From JAJDXO01 sp965221855 (lineage in GTDB: Bacteria > Pseudomonadota > Alphaproteobacteria > Rhodospirillales > UBA2165): a DNA stretch of 64,000 nt. The notes below the pieces were generated by a model, which was not told the origin of the DNA, ran no database searches, and was given only the letters and a program-made list of their open reading frames with translations. The number at the start of each line of letters is the position of its first letter. Within the stretch, counting starts at the first letter, position 1. Below, piece by piece: positions 35,525 through 46,523 of the stretch. Location of the stretch: NCBI GenBank assembly GCA_965221855.1, contig CBDCSV010000001.1, positions 496,001-560,000 on the forward strand, in the 5' to 3' direction. The translations under genes were made by a program, and so were the position numbers.

Positions 35525-36739
35525 CAGGGCAATCGCATTTGATTTGGTTCGTGAACGGAATGGCTTCGTAAACGGAATGGAAATGAGTATCGCTGCTGCT
35601 GGAGCTTCTTTGACGTTTGATGGAGGTTTCGGTGGAGAGATTTCGGGAGAGTTTTTCGGGTCTTGATGATCCGCGCACGGGCAACGCGTTGCGTCATGAT
35701 CTTCTTGAGATGCTGTTCATGGCGCTGTGCGCGGCGCTGTGTGGAAGCACGTCGTGCGTTGACATGGCGGACTTCGCCGAGGCCAAGGAAGAGGTGCTGC
35801 GCGAGTTCCTGACCCTGCCCGCTGGCCCGCCCAGCCACGACACCTTCTCGCGGCTGTTCCGGTTGTTGGACCCGCGGGCCTTTCATGCCGCCTTCCAGCG
35901 CTTCATGTCCGATTTCGCGACCGCCCGGGCGGAGGTTGTTGCGATTGATGGCAAGAGCCTGAGGCGCTCCTTCGATCGGGCCTCCGGAACCTCGCCGCTC
36001 CACCTGGTCAGCGCCTGGGCCGCCGATCAGCGGCTGGTTCTAGGCCAGATGAACGTGGGCGCGAGCAACGAGATCACCGCCGTGCCGGCCTTGCTCAAGC
36101 TGCTCAGCCTCGAAGGCGCGGTGATGACCATGGACGCCATGCACTGCCAGAGCGGCACGGCCCGCGACATCCACGAGGCCGGCGCCGATTACCTGATGGC
36201 GCTGAAGGCCAACCAGCCCGACCTTCTCGCCGACGTCAAACTGCTGCTGGACGATCCCCAGGCGCCCGCCGACGGCGTGGACCAGACGGTGGACGCCGGC
36301 CACGGCCGCATCGAAACCCGCCGCGCCGAGGTGCTGCACGATATGGACTGGCTCGCCGAAGCCCACCGGTGGCCGGCCCTGGCCGCTGTCGGCAAGGTCA
36401 CCTCCAGCCGCGAGACCGACGGCCGGGCCACGACAGCGGTGCGCTACTTCATCGCCTCCTGGCCGCTCACCGCCGACGAACTGAACCGCCTCGTCCGCGG
36501 ACACTGGGGGATCGAGAACCAACTCCATTGGGTGCTCGATGTGGTCATGGACGAAGATCAGGCCCGAGCCCGCAAGGACAACGCCCCGGAAAACCTCGCT
36601 CTCCTCAGACGCCTCGCCCTCAACGTCATCAAACGCAACAAGGACAAGGGATCAAACCGTCTCAAGTTCAATCGCGCCGGGTGGAGCGACAACTTCCTCC
36701 GAAAACTCATCGCCGAAATAGGCTAATGCGATTGCCCTG
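35525..36739 (+). mobile_element. ISAs1-family insertion sequence, copy B (1215 bp)
   Basis: The ends are CAGGGCAATCGCATT at 35525 and its complement ending at 36739, the same as copy A at 4442-5656, and the length is equal. The transposase is identical and in opposite orientation to copy A. Outside the ends the sequence is TGGGATTCGT on the left and CGCGACCCCT on the right, so no target duplication is present. This suggests an adjacent deletion or recombination after insertion. Confidence 0.95.
35620..36726 (+). CDS. ISAs1-family transposase (copy B)
   Basis: The protein is identical to that of copy A, including the catalytic IDGKSLRR, MTMDAMHCQ and HWGIENQLHWVLD segments, and has no internal stop. 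The ATG at 35620 is used for both copies. Identity over the whole gene shows that one copy came from the other recently or that gene conversion maintains them. Confidence 0.95.
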   Translation: MEVSVERFRESFSGLDDPRTGNALRHDLLEMLFMALCAALCGSTSCVDMADFAEAKEEVLREFLTLPAGPPSHDTFSRLFRLLDPRAFHAAFQRFMSDFATARAEVVAIDGKSLRRSFDRASGTSPLHLVSAWAADQRLVLGQMNVGASNEITAVPALLKLLSLEGAVMTMDAMHCQSGTARDIHEAGADYLMALKANQPDLLADVKLLLDDPQAPADGVDQTVDAGHGRIETRRAEVLHDMDWLAEAHRWPALAAVGKVTSSRETDGRATTAVRYFIASWPLTADELNRLVRGHWGIENQLHWVLDVVMDEDQARARKDNAPENLALLRRLALNVIKRNKDKGSNRLKFNRAGWSDNFLRKLIAEIG

Positions 36740-36854
36740 CGCGACCCCTGGTGTTCGGTTGGCAAGGCCTTCCGATATATGGTATTGCATGGCGCCATTT
36801 TGGGCCTGTGTTAACAGGAATCACCGCTGAACAGCCGAGGAAGGATTTCACTGG

Positions 36855-38168
36855 ATGACCGTAGCTAGCGCCAATTCGGCCGCTTCCCGGATGACGGCGT
36901 ATTTCGGGGAGGGGATCGGTCACAGCGATCCGGATGTATTCAACGCGGTTCGGGCGGAGCTTGCGCGCCAACAGGACCGGATAGAGTTGATCGCGTCCGA
37001 AAACATCGTCTCCCGCGCGGTTCTGGAGGCCCAAGGGTCGGTTCTGACGAACAAATATGCCGAAGGCTATCCCGGGCGCCGCTACTACGGCGGCTGCGAG
37101 CATGTAGATGTCGCCGAGGAAATCGCCATCGAGCGGGCGACAAAACTGTTTGGCTGCGAGTTCGCCAACGTCCAGCCGCACTCGGGCAGCCAGGCCAATC
37201 AAGGCGTGATGCTGGCGCTCATGCAGCCGGGCGATACGATCCTCGGCATGTCGCTGGCGGCGGGCGGGCATCTGACCCATGGCGCAAGACCCAATCTGTC
37301 GGGCAAGTGGTTCAATGCCGTTCAGTATGGCGTCAGAAAGCAGGACGCCTTGATCGATTTCGACGAGGTCGAGGCGCTGGCCAAGGAGCATCGGCCGAAG
37401 GTGATCATGGCCGGCGGCTCGGCCTATCCGCGGATCATCGATTTCGAGCGCTTTCGGGCGATTGCCGACGAGGCCGGCGCCCTGTTGATGGTCGACATGG
37501 CGCATTTCGCCGGCCTGGTCGCGGCCGGCGTTCATCCGAGCCCGTTTCCCCACGCCCATATCGCCACCACGACCACCCACAAGACGCTGCGGGGGCCTCG
37601 CGGCGGCATGATCCTGACCAACGACGCCGACATCATCAAGAAGGTCAACTCGGCTATCTTCCCGGGCCTGCAGGGCGGGCCGCTGATGCATGTGATCGCG
37701 GCCAAGGCCGTTGCCTTCGGCGAGGCCCTGCGTCCCGATTTCAAGAGCTACGCCCAGGCCGTCGTCGAGAACGCCAAGACACTGGCGTCCGTCCTGTCGG
37801 AGCGGGGATGCGACATCGTCTCGGGCGGCACCGATACCCACCTGATGCTGGTGGATTTGCGGCCTAAGGGGCTGACCGGCGACATCACCGAAGAGAGTCT
37901 CGAACGGGCGGGGATTACCTGCAACAAAAACGCCATTCCCTTCGACCCGGAGAAGCCGATGGTCACCTCGGGCATTCGTCTGGGGGCGCCGGCCGGAACA
38001 ACCCGCGGGTTCGGTCCCGGCGAGTTCCGCCAGATCGGTGAACTCATCGCCGAGGTTCTCGACGGGCTTGCCGGGAACGGACCCGAAGGAAACGAAGCCG
38101 TCGAGAAGCGGGTCCGGGCCGAGGTTTCCGAACTGTGCGCCCGCTTCCCGATTTATCCGGGCTTCTAA
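36855..38168 (+). CDS. glyA: Serine hydroxymethyltransferase
   Basis: A 437-residue PLP enzyme that interconverts serine and glycine with tetrahydrofolate and supplies one-carbon units. The PLP-binding lysine is in TTTTHKTLRGPRGGMI; ENIVSRAVLEAQGSVLTNKY and GHLTHGARPNLSGKWF are typical. It starts about 115 bp downstream of the ISAs1 copy B. No glycine riboswitch was seen upstream. It heads a long run of genes that leads into the riboflavin cluster. Confidence 0.97.
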   Translation: MTVASANSAASRMTAYFGEGIGHSDPDVFNAVRAELARQQDRIELIASENIVSRAVLEAQGSVLTNKYAEGYPGRRYYGGCEHVDVAEEIAIERATKLFGCEFANVQPHSGSQANQGVMLALMQPGDTILGMSLAAGGHLTHGARPNLSGKWFNAVQYGVRKQDALIDFDEVEALAKEHRPKVIMAGGSAYPRIIDFERFRAIADEAGALLMVDMAHFAGLVAAGVHPSPFPHAHIATTTTHKTLRGPRGGMILTNDADIIKKVNSAIFPGLQGGPLMHVIAAKAVAFGEALRPDFKSYAQAVVENAKTLASVLSERGCDIVSGGTDTHLMLVDLRPKGLTGDITEESLERAGITCNKNAIPFDPEKPMVTSGIRLGAPAGTTRGFGPGEFRQIGELIAEVLDGLAGNGPEGNEAVEKRVRAEVSELCARFPIYPGF

Positions 38169-38203
38169 CCGTTAGCGCTTAGGCCTTCAGGGGATTTCAA
38201 ATC

Positions 38204-38656
38204 ATGCGTTGCCCATTTTGCGGTCATAACGACACCCAGGTGAAGGACTCCCGTCCCACCGAGGACAATTCGGTAATCCGCCGGAGACGATCGTGCCCTG
38301 AATGCGGCGCCCGGTGGACGACGATGGAGCGGGTTCAGCTGCGCGAGATCAGCGTGGTCAAAAAGGACAGCAAAAAAGAACTCTTCGATCGCGAGAAGCT
38401 CACCCGGTCCCTGCGGGTCGCGCTGCAAAAACGCCCTGTCGACGAGGATCAGATTGAACGCATCGTCAATTCCATCCAGCGGCGGCTGGAAAGCCTGGGA
38501 GAAACCGAAGTGCCGTCCAAGGTCATCGGCGAGATCGTCATGGACGTTCTGGCCGACTTGGACAAGGTGGCCTACGTCAGGTTTGCCTCGGTCTATCGGA
38601 ACTTCCGCGAAGCAAAGGATTTCGAGGATTTCGTCGGAACATTGGGCGACGAATAA
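38204..38656 (+). CDS. nrdR: Transcriptional regulator NrdR
   Basis: A 150-residue repressor of ribonucleotide reductase genes. The N-terminus is a zinc ribbon (MRCPFCGHNDTQVKDSR and CPECGARW), followed by an ATP-cone domain with KKDSKKELFDREKL. It senses ATP/dATP. It follows glyA by 35 bp and is followed by ribD, the usual alphaproteobacterial order. Confidence 0.96.
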   Translation: MRCPFCGHNDTQVKDSRPTEDNSVIRRRRSCPECGARWTTMERVQLREISVVKKDSKKELFDREKLTRSLRVALQKRPVDEDQIERIVNSIQRRLESLGETEVPSKVIGEIVMDVLADLDKVAYVRFASVYRNFREAKDFEDFVGTLGDE

Positions 38657-38696
38657 ACCGGGAAATCGCGCCTATACCTCCCAAGACGTTTCGCAC

Positions 38697-39797
38697 ATGC
38701 GGGCTGCGCTTTCGCTGGCCCGGCGGGGGCTGGGCAACGTTTGGCCCAATCCCGCCGTCGGGTGCGTCATCGTCAAGGACGGTCTGGTCGCCGGCCGCGG
38801 CTGGACCCGGCCGGGCGGGCGGCCGCACGCGGAAACCGAGGCGCTGCGGCGCGCCGGGCCCGCCGCCAAGGGCGCGACCGCCTACGTGACGCTGGAACCC
38901 TGCGCGCATCACGGCGAGACGCCCCCCTGCGCGGAAGCGCTGATCGATGCCGGGATCTCCCGCGTCGTATCGGCGATCGGCGACCCCGACGCCCGGGTTG
39001 ACGGCGGCGGCCACGAACGGCTGCGGGAGGCCGGCATATCGGTCGAGCAGGGGTGCTGCGAGCAAATGGCGGCCGATCTCAATGCCGGCTACCTGCTGGC
39101 CCGGACGCGGTCGCGGCCGTTGTTTACGCTCAAATCCGCAACCAGCATCGACGGGCGGATCGCCCTGGCGTCGGGGGAAAGCAAGTGGATCACCGGCGAG
39201 GAGGCGCGCGCGGCCGCACACCAAATGCGGCTTGATCACGACGCGACGCTGGTCGGCATCGGAACCGTGCTCGCCGACGATCCCCGATTGACCTGCCGGC
39301 TGCCCGGCGCGCAGGCCGGACGCCAGGTACGCGTCGTCCTCGATTCAAAACTGCGGACACCCCTCGACTGCAATCTGGTTCAAGGCGCGCCGGAAGCGCC
39401 GCTGTGGATTATTACGGCGGACGGCAAATCCGGGGCGGAACTGACGCCGTACGGGGAACGCGGCGCCGAAGTGATACAGGCGCCCCGGTCCGATTCCGGC
39501 CCGGGGGTCGATCCCGGGTCCGCGGCCGAGGCTCTCGCGGCGCGTGGACTGACCCGGGTGTTGATCGAGGGCGGCGCCGGTGTCGCGGCATCGTTTCTCG
39601 ACGCCGGTCTGGTCGACCGTCTGGTGGTGTTTCGCGGCCCGACGGCGATGGGCGGAGATGCATTGGCCCAATTCGGGCCCCTCGGGCTGGACGAAATGAC
39701 CCGCGCCCCGGGTTTCGAGCTGATCGACGTGGAGGCCGTCGGGAAGGACGTCAAGGAAACCTACGCCGCGCCGGTCGACGGCGCGTCAAACAAATAG
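38697..39797 (+). CDS. ribD: Bifunctional riboflavin biosynthesis deaminase/reductase RibD
   Basis: A 366-residue enzyme with an N-terminal deaminase domain (zinc ligands in RPHAETEAL and EPCAHHGETPPC) and a C-terminal reductase domain (ITGEEARAAAHQMR, GIGTVLADDPRLTCR, IEGGAGVAASFL). It carries out the second and third steps from the GTP cyclohydrolase II product. ATG 38697 begins RAALSLARRGLGNVWPNPAV; the frame upstream has no other start-like codon near. Confidence 0.95.
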   Translation: MRAALSLARRGLGNVWPNPAVGCVIVKDGLVAGRGWTRPGGRPHAETEALRRAGPAAKGATAYVTLEPCAHHGETPPCAEALIDAGISRVVSAIGDPDARVDGGGHERLREAGISVEQGCCEQMAADLNAGYLLARTRSRPLFTLKSATSIDGRIALASGESKWITGEEARAAAHQMRLDHDATLVGIGTVLADDPRLTCRLPGAQAGRQVRVVLDSKLRTPLDCNLVQGAPEAPLWIITADGKSGAELTPYGERGAEVIQAPRSDSGPGVDPGSAAEALAARGLTRVLIEGGAGVAASFLDAGLVDRLVVFRGPTAMGGDALAQFGPLGLDEMTRAPGFELIDVEAVGKDVKETYAAPVDGASNK

Positions 39798-39806
39798 GAT
39801 AGCTGC

Positions 39807-40394
39807 ATGTTTACCGGCATCGTGACCGATCTTGGCAGAGTGCGTTCCGTGGAGGCCGGAGAAGACGCCCGGTTCGAGTTCGAAACTGGCTACGACACGA
39901 CCGCCGTCGAGATCGGGGCCTCCATCGCCTGCTCCGGCGCGTGCCTGACGGTAACCGAAAAGGGCGACGGCTGGTTTGCCGCGACCGTATCGGGCGAGAC
40001 GCTACGGGTTACCACGCTTGGCCGCTGGACCGAGGGAACGGCGGTCAACTTCGAACGGCCATTGCGGGCCGACGACGAACTGGGCGGCCATATGGTGCTC
40101 GGCCACGTGGACGGGGTCGGTGAAATCCTCTCGTTGACACCGGTCTCCGACTCGGCCTGTTTTCGTATTCGGACGCCGGACGGCCTGAAGCGCTACGTCG
40201 CGCAGAAAGGCTCGGTCACCGTCGATGGGGTTTCGTTGACCGTCAACGAAGTCGGCGGCGACTGGTTCGAGGTGAACATCATCCCCCACACCCGGTCCGT
40301 CACCACCTTCGGGATCCGGAAAGAGGGCGATCTCGTGAATCTGGAAATCGACCTTCTGGCACGCTATGTTGCGCGCCTCCTGGGAAAGGAATAG
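39807..40394 (+). CDS. ribE: Riboflavin synthase alpha chain RibE
   Basis: A 195-residue protein built of two lumazine-binding repeats. It starts MFTGIVTDLGRVRS, with SIACSGACLTVTEKGDGWFA in the first half and GSVTVDGVSLTVNEVGGDWF in the second. It converts two 6,7-dimethyl-8-ribityllumazine molecules to riboflavin. It begins nine bases after ribD. Confidence 0.96.
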   Translation: MFTGIVTDLGRVRSVEAGEDARFEFETGYDTTAVEIGASIACSGACLTVTEKGDGWFAATVSGETLRVTTLGRWTEGTAVNFERPLRADDELGGHMVLGHVDGVGEILSLTPVSDSACFRIRTPDGLKRYVAQKGSVTVDGVSLTVNEVGGDWFEVNIIPHTRSVTTFGIRKEGDLVNLEIDLLARYVARLLGKE

Positions 40395-40398
40395 CCCC

Positions 40399-41544
40399 GT
40401 GTCCGACACCGAATACCTGTCTTCGATCGAGGAGATCATCGAGGACGCCCGCAACGGAAAGATGTTCATCTTGACCGATGACGAGGAGCGGGAGAACGAA
40501 GGCGATCTCATCGTCCCGGCGCAAATGGCGACGCCCGATGCCATCAACTTCATGGCGACCCACGGCCGGGGGCTGATCTGTCTCGCCATGACGGCCGACC
40601 GGGTACGGGACCTGGGCCTGCCGTTGATGACCAGCGACAATCTGTCCCGGCACCAGACGGCATTCACCGTATCCATTGAGGCCCGGGACGGGATCAGCAC
40701 GGGAATTTCGGCGCCGGACCGGGCCCGGACCATCGCCACGGCCATCGACTCCTCGAAAGGGAAAGACGACATCGTCAGCCCCGGGCACATCTTTCCGCTT
40801 ATGGCGCGTGACGGCGGCGTTCTGGCGCGCGCCGGCCATACGGAGGCGGCCATCGATGTCGCGCGGCTCGCCGGACTGACGCCTTCGGGGGTGGTTTGCG
40901 AGATCATGAAGGAAGACGGCACCATGGCGCGGATGCCCGACTTGGTGCCGTTCGCCCAGCGCCACAACCTCAAGATCGCCACCATCGCCGACCTCATTGC
41001 CTACCGGCTGAAGCATGACCGCATCGTCAAGCCGGGTATCGAGGCGCCGCTGAAGACGATCTCCGGCCATGAATTCCGCACCATCGTCTACCGGGACACC
41101 GCCAACGACGTGGAGCAGCTGGCGCTGGTCAAGGGCGATCCGTCGACGCCCGGCCCGGTTATGGTCCGGATGCATGCCTTCAACGTGTTCGACGACATCT
41201 TTAGCGCCGAGAAAACCCTGGAGCTCCACCTCGCCATGGAGATGATCGAGGCCGAGGGGCGCGGGGTCATCGTGATGATTCGAAATGCCAGCACTACCGT
41301 TCTTTCGGACCGCATACGCACCACCCTGGAAACCCAGTCGCCCTCGTCGCCGACCTTGCGTGACTACGGCATCGGCGCGCAGATCCTGTTGGACCTGGGC
41401 GTCAGGGAAATGGTGCTGCTGTCCAACTCCCATAGAACCATCATCGGACTGGATGGCTTCGGTTTGACGGTGGTCGGCCGGAAACCGCTGAAAATCAGCA
41501 TCAACGAGGGTATCCCGGTCGGGGAAGATTTTTATGGCAGCTGA
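40399..41544 (+). CDS. ribBA: 3,4-dihydroxy-2-butanone 4-phosphate synthase with degenerate GTP cyclohydrolase II domain
   Basis: A 381-residue protein from the GTG at 40399. The N-terminal RibB domain is intact (DDEERENEGDLIVPAQ, THGRGLICLAM). The C-terminal RibA-like domain has VRMHAFNVFDDIF where GTP cyclohydrolase II has three zinc-binding Cys residues (C...DVFGSLRCDCG type), so it lacks them and should not release GTP formate. Such hybrids with an inactive RibA half are known in proteobacteria. A separate ribA is then needed elsewhere. It overlaps ribH by 11 bases. Confidence 0.92.
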   Translation: MSDTEYLSSIEEIIEDARNGKMFILTDDEERENEGDLIVPAQMATPDAINFMATHGRGLICLAMTADRVRDLGLPLMTSDNLSRHQTAFTVSIEARDGISTGISAPDRARTIATAIDSSKGKDDIVSPGHIFPLMARDGGVLARAGHTEAAIDVARLAGLTPSGVVCEIMKEDGTMARMPDLVPFAQRHNLKIATIADLIAYRLKHDRIVKPGIEAPLKTISGHEFRTIVYRDTANDVEQLALVKGDPSTPGPVMVRMHAFNVFDDIFSAEKTLELHLAMEMIEAEGRGVIVMIRNASTTVLSDRIRTTLETQSPSSPTLRDYGIGAQILLDLGVREMVLLSNSHRTIIGLDGFGLTVVGRKPLKISINEGIPVGEDFYGS

Positions 41545-41983
41545 GGCCGGCCGGGTTCTGATCGTCGAGGCGCGCTTCTACGCCGATATCGCCGATGCGC
41601 TGACCGCCGGCGCGGAGGCGGAATTCGGCAAGGCCGGGATCGCGTCGGAACGGATCGACGTTCCCGGGGTATTCGAAATCCCCGCCGCCATGCAGATGGC
41701 CTACGACGCCGATCCGGATTATTTGGGATTTCTCTCCCTCGGCTGCGTCATCCGGGGCGAGACGGATCACTACGATCATATCTGCCGGGAAGTGAGCCGC
41801 GCGTTGATGGATTTCAGCACGCTGGAACGGATTGCCCACGGGTTCGGCATCCTGACCTGCGAAAACCGGGACCAGGCGTGGGCGCGCGCCGATCCCGGCC
41901 AGCGGGATATCGGCGGCCGGGCGGCCGCCGCGTGCCTCCGGATGGCCGAAATCAAACGCACCCACCCGCCGGCCGGCCCGTAA
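41534..41983 (+). CDS. ribH: 6,7-dimethyl-8-ribityllumazine synthase RibH
   Basis: A 149-residue enzyme that condenses the RibB product with the pyrimidine to lumazine. VLIVEARFYADIADALTAGA, the VPGVFEIPAAMQ segment and GCVIRGETDHYDHIC are the family motifs; the catalytic His is in DHYDHI. It starts inside the ribBA gene and is followed by nusB 21 bp later. Confidence 0.96.
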   Translation: MAAEAGRVLIVEARFYADIADALTAGAEAEFGKAGIASERIDVPGVFEIPAAMQMAYDADPDYLGFLSLGCVIRGETDHYDHICREVSRALMDFSTLERIAHGFGILTCENRDQAWARADPGQRDIGGRAAAACLRMAEIKRTHPPAGP

Positions 41984-42004
41984 GACAAGAAGCCGGAACG
42001 TCAG

Positions 42005-42499
42005 ATGACCGCATCCGCCCCCCCCCGCAACAAGGCTGGACGAGGTGCCGGGGCGACCCAGGCCGCCCGCCTGGCCGCCGTTCAAGCCCTTTACGAGATG
42101 GAAATCTCGCACGCGAAGCTCGACGACGTGGTCCTCGACGTGGTGAGCAATCGATGGACCGAAATCCCCGAAGCCGGCGCCAGCGCGCAACCGGACAAAC
42201 CGAAGTTCAAGAAAATCGTCCGCGGCGTCTCGGGAGATGCGGCGAAACTCGACGAGATGATCGCAGGCTCGTTGGATGGACCGCGGACACCCGAGAGCCT
42301 CGACGTCCTGCTCCGCAACCTCCTCCGCGCGGCGGCGTTCGAGCTCTTCGCCATGCCGGATGTCCCCGCAAAAGTCGTGGTCAACGAATACCTCAACATG
42401 GCCCACGCATTTTTCAGCGGGGGAGAACCCGCCCTGGTCAACGGCGTGCTCGACCGCCTTGCGCGCGTGTTGCGGGGCGCCGAGATGGATACAACGTGA
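42005..42499 (+). CDS. nusB: Transcription antitermination factor NusB
   Basis: A 164-residue all-helical RNA-binding protein that acts with NusE in rRNA antitermination. ARLAAVQALYEMEI near the N-terminus and LRNLLRAAAFELFAMPDVPA then VVVNEYLNMAHAFF are typical. It follows ribH, a common arrangement, and precedes thiL by one base. Confidence 0.94.
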   Translation: MTASAPPRNKAGRGAGATQAARLAAVQALYEMEISHAKLDDVVLDVVSNRWTEIPEAGASAQPDKPKFKKIVRGVSGDAAKLDEMIAGSLDGPRTPESLDVLLRNLLRAAAFELFAMPDVPAKVVVNEYLNMAHAFFSGGEPALVNGVLDRLARVLRGAEMDTT

Positions 42500-42500
42500 C

Positions 42501-43496
42501 ATGAACGGCGCGCCGGGCGAGTTCGGCCTCATCCGCCGCTATTTCGCGCCCCTGGCCGCCGGCGAACCGGGAGCCTTGGGCCTGGGCGACGATGCCGCCG
42601 TAATCGAACCGGCGGACGGGCATTCATTGGTCGTGACGGCCGATACGATCGCCGAGGGTGTCCACTTCCTCCCCGATGACCCGCCGGACCAGATCGCCAG
42701 GAAGGCGCTGCGGGTCAATCTCTCCGATCTCGCCGCCATGGGAGCCGCTCCCCGCGCCTACACGCTGGCGCTGGCACTGGGCCGGGACCGGGACGAAAAT
42801 TGGGTAGCGGCCTTCGCGTCGGGCCTCGCCGACGACCAGCAGCGCTTCGGCGTGACGCTGATCGGCGGCGATACCGTCGCCGCGCCGGGGGCAACGACCC
42901 TCAGCGTGACGGCCGTCGGCGAGGTGGGCGAGGGAAGGGAACTGACCCGGGGAGGCGCCCGCGCCGGTGACGACATCTGGGTGTCCGGCACCATCGGCGA
43001 TGCCGGTCTTGGACTTCGGGTGCTCCGGGATGAACTGTCGATCGGCGACGAATCGCTCGACGCGGCCGCCATATCCGCCTATCGGTTGCCCGAGCCGCGC
43101 ATCGCTCTCGGGACCGCACTCTTCGGGCTGGCCACCGGCACCATCGACGTTTCGGATGGTCTGGCCGCCGACCTCGGCCATATATGCGAGCAATCCTCGA
43201 CCGGCGCCGTTATCGAATTGCCGGCCGTCCCGCTGTCGGAATTCGGAGCCCGGCTGGCCGCGGATGATCCGGCCTGGCCGGCCCGGCTGATCACGGACGG
43301 CGACGACTACGAACTCCTGTTCTCCGCGCCACCCGTGGCGGAAGGCGAAATCAACGCACTCGCCGAACGATTGGCTCTCCGCATAACCAGGATCGGCGCC
43401 ATCGAACCCGGGAGCGAAGTTCGCGTGCTCGATCATGCCGGCAACAGCACCGAGATCGGGCCCGCGGGATATCGACATTTCCGGTTCGATCGATGA
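42501..43496 (+). CDS. thiL: Thiamine-monophosphate kinase ThiL
   Basis: A 331-residue kinase that makes thiamine diphosphate from thiamine monophosphate. GLGDDAAVIEP, VVTADTIAEGVHFLPDD, NLSDLAAMGA and TIDVSDGLAADLGHI are its motifs, with the aspartates that bind Mg-ATP. The ATG at 42501 directly follows the nusB stop. The ORF from 42276 is a shadow over nusB. Confidence 0.95.
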   Translation: MNGAPGEFGLIRRYFAPLAAGEPGALGLGDDAAVIEPADGHSLVVTADTIAEGVHFLPDDPPDQIARKALRVNLSDLAAMGAAPRAYTLALALGRDRDENWVAAFASGLADDQQRFGVTLIGGDTVAAPGATTLSVTAVGEVGEGRELTRGGARAGDDIWVSGTIGDAGLGLRVLRDELSIGDESLDAAAISAYRLPEPRIALGTALFGLATGTIDVSDGLAADLGHICEQSSTGAVIELPAVPLSEFGARLAADDPAWPARLITDGDDYELLFSAPPVAEGEINALAERLALRITRIGAIEPGSEVRVLDHAGNSTEIGPAGYRHFRFDR

Positions 43497-43720
43497 ATTG
43501 CCGACCCGATCGGCGGTCGATCGGCCCATCCGGCAGGGTCCAATTTCGCGCCCAATCGGCCAATTTCGATCCGTTCCGGGACCGCGGTTGCCTTCCGAGG
43601 GCGGTTCTGGCATTTTCCCCCCGCTTTTCAGGCGCCCCGTTCGGAGGACACGATTTTTGACGGGTGCGCCGATCCAAGCCGATCCCAAGAGTTACGCATC
43701 ACATAAAGGTTGACCCGATT

Positions 43721-45820
<2,100 letters not shown>

Positions 45821-45841
45821 CGCGCCGCAGCCGAACGACCC

Positions 45842-45876
45842 AAAGGCCGTGGGGCAGCAGCCTCACGGCCTTTTTC
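45842..45876 (+). terminator. Rho-independent terminator between hppA and bamE
   Basis: AAGGCCGTGGGG and CCTCACGGCCTT form a stem of about 12 pairs (one G-T type mismatch) around CAGCAG, followed by TTTTTC. Between two converging genes it can also act on the minus strand (bamE), where the stem ends in a run of A on the plus strand only. Confidence 0.85.
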
Positions 45877-45906
45877 TTCGAAATGGTCCGGCGTTCGGCT
45901 GTTCGG

Positions 45907-46401
45907 CTATCTGCTGCCGGGGATATTGGGTGCCCCGGGGGCGCCCCCGCTGCCTTCGAAGCGCCCGAGGTTGCCGAACAGCTGCTGCAGGAAGGTGATT
46001 TCGTTCCCGGCGGTCGGTGTTTTGCGCTCCACCAGTTCGATGATCCGGCCGTCCTCGAGGCCGAGTGAGGCGAAGTCACGGACAACCCCCTTATCGTCGA
46101 AGCTGATCACCACGACTTTGCGGTCAACCACTTCAGGCGCATAGAAGGCGGTCGTCTCGGTTCGTTCACTGATGTAGTACCAGTTTTCGCTGCCGAACGT
46201 GGAAACACTGGAGGGCGACCCGAACATCTCCGTGACCTGCTGTTTGTTGAGAGCGCCGATTTCGAGTTCCGCCAGCAAATCCGGGTCCGGCAGGTTGCCG
46301 CGGACTTCGATCCGCGGGGCGCACGCGGCGAGGAGGACAGCGGCCGCCAGCACAATCAGCGTCCGCTTGCCCGGGAAATATTTCTGTTTCACAAGAGCCA
46401 T
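45907..46401 (-). CDS. bamE: Outer membrane assembly lipoprotein BamE (OmlA/SmpA)
   Basis: A 164-residue lipoprotein with a signal peptide and lipobox (VLLAAC) and the SmpA/OmlA domain: IGALNKQQVTEMFGSPSSVS and then ENWYYISERTETTAFY. It belongs to the Bam complex that inserts beta-barrel proteins in the outer membrane. The ATG at 46401 gives a normal signal peptide; the frame extends 40 codons further but without one. It is transcribed away from the chaperone gene that follows. Confidence 0.93.
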   Translation of the reverse strand: MALVKQKYFPGKRTLIVLAAAVLLAACAPRIEVRGNLPDPDLLAELEIGALNKQQVTEMFGSPSSVSTFGSENWYYISERTETTAFYAPEVVDRKVVVISFDDKGVVRDFASLGLEDGRIIELVERKTPTAGNEITFLQQLFGNLGRFEGSGGAPGAPNIPGSR

Positions 46402-46523
46402 TCTCGATAAGTGTGGCAATTCACCTGCCACAAGCGTATTTGGAAGACTATATCCCTGGACGCGCCCGAAGAAGGCGAACATCCTCGGATACATCGTGTA
46501 AACCAAAGGCCCCCTGACATTCA

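Noticed and set aside
35515..36749. Target duplication for ISAs1 copy B
   Set aside because: The 10 bases on the two sides share no direct repeat, unlike copy A, so no duplication can be claimed.
36740..36854. Glycine riboswitch before glyA
   Set aside because: The 115 bp between the IS and glyA are too short and show no tandem aptamer fold.
38657..38696. FMN riboswitch before ribD
   Set aside because: nrdR ends only 40 bp upstream and no RFN-element-like sequence is seen.
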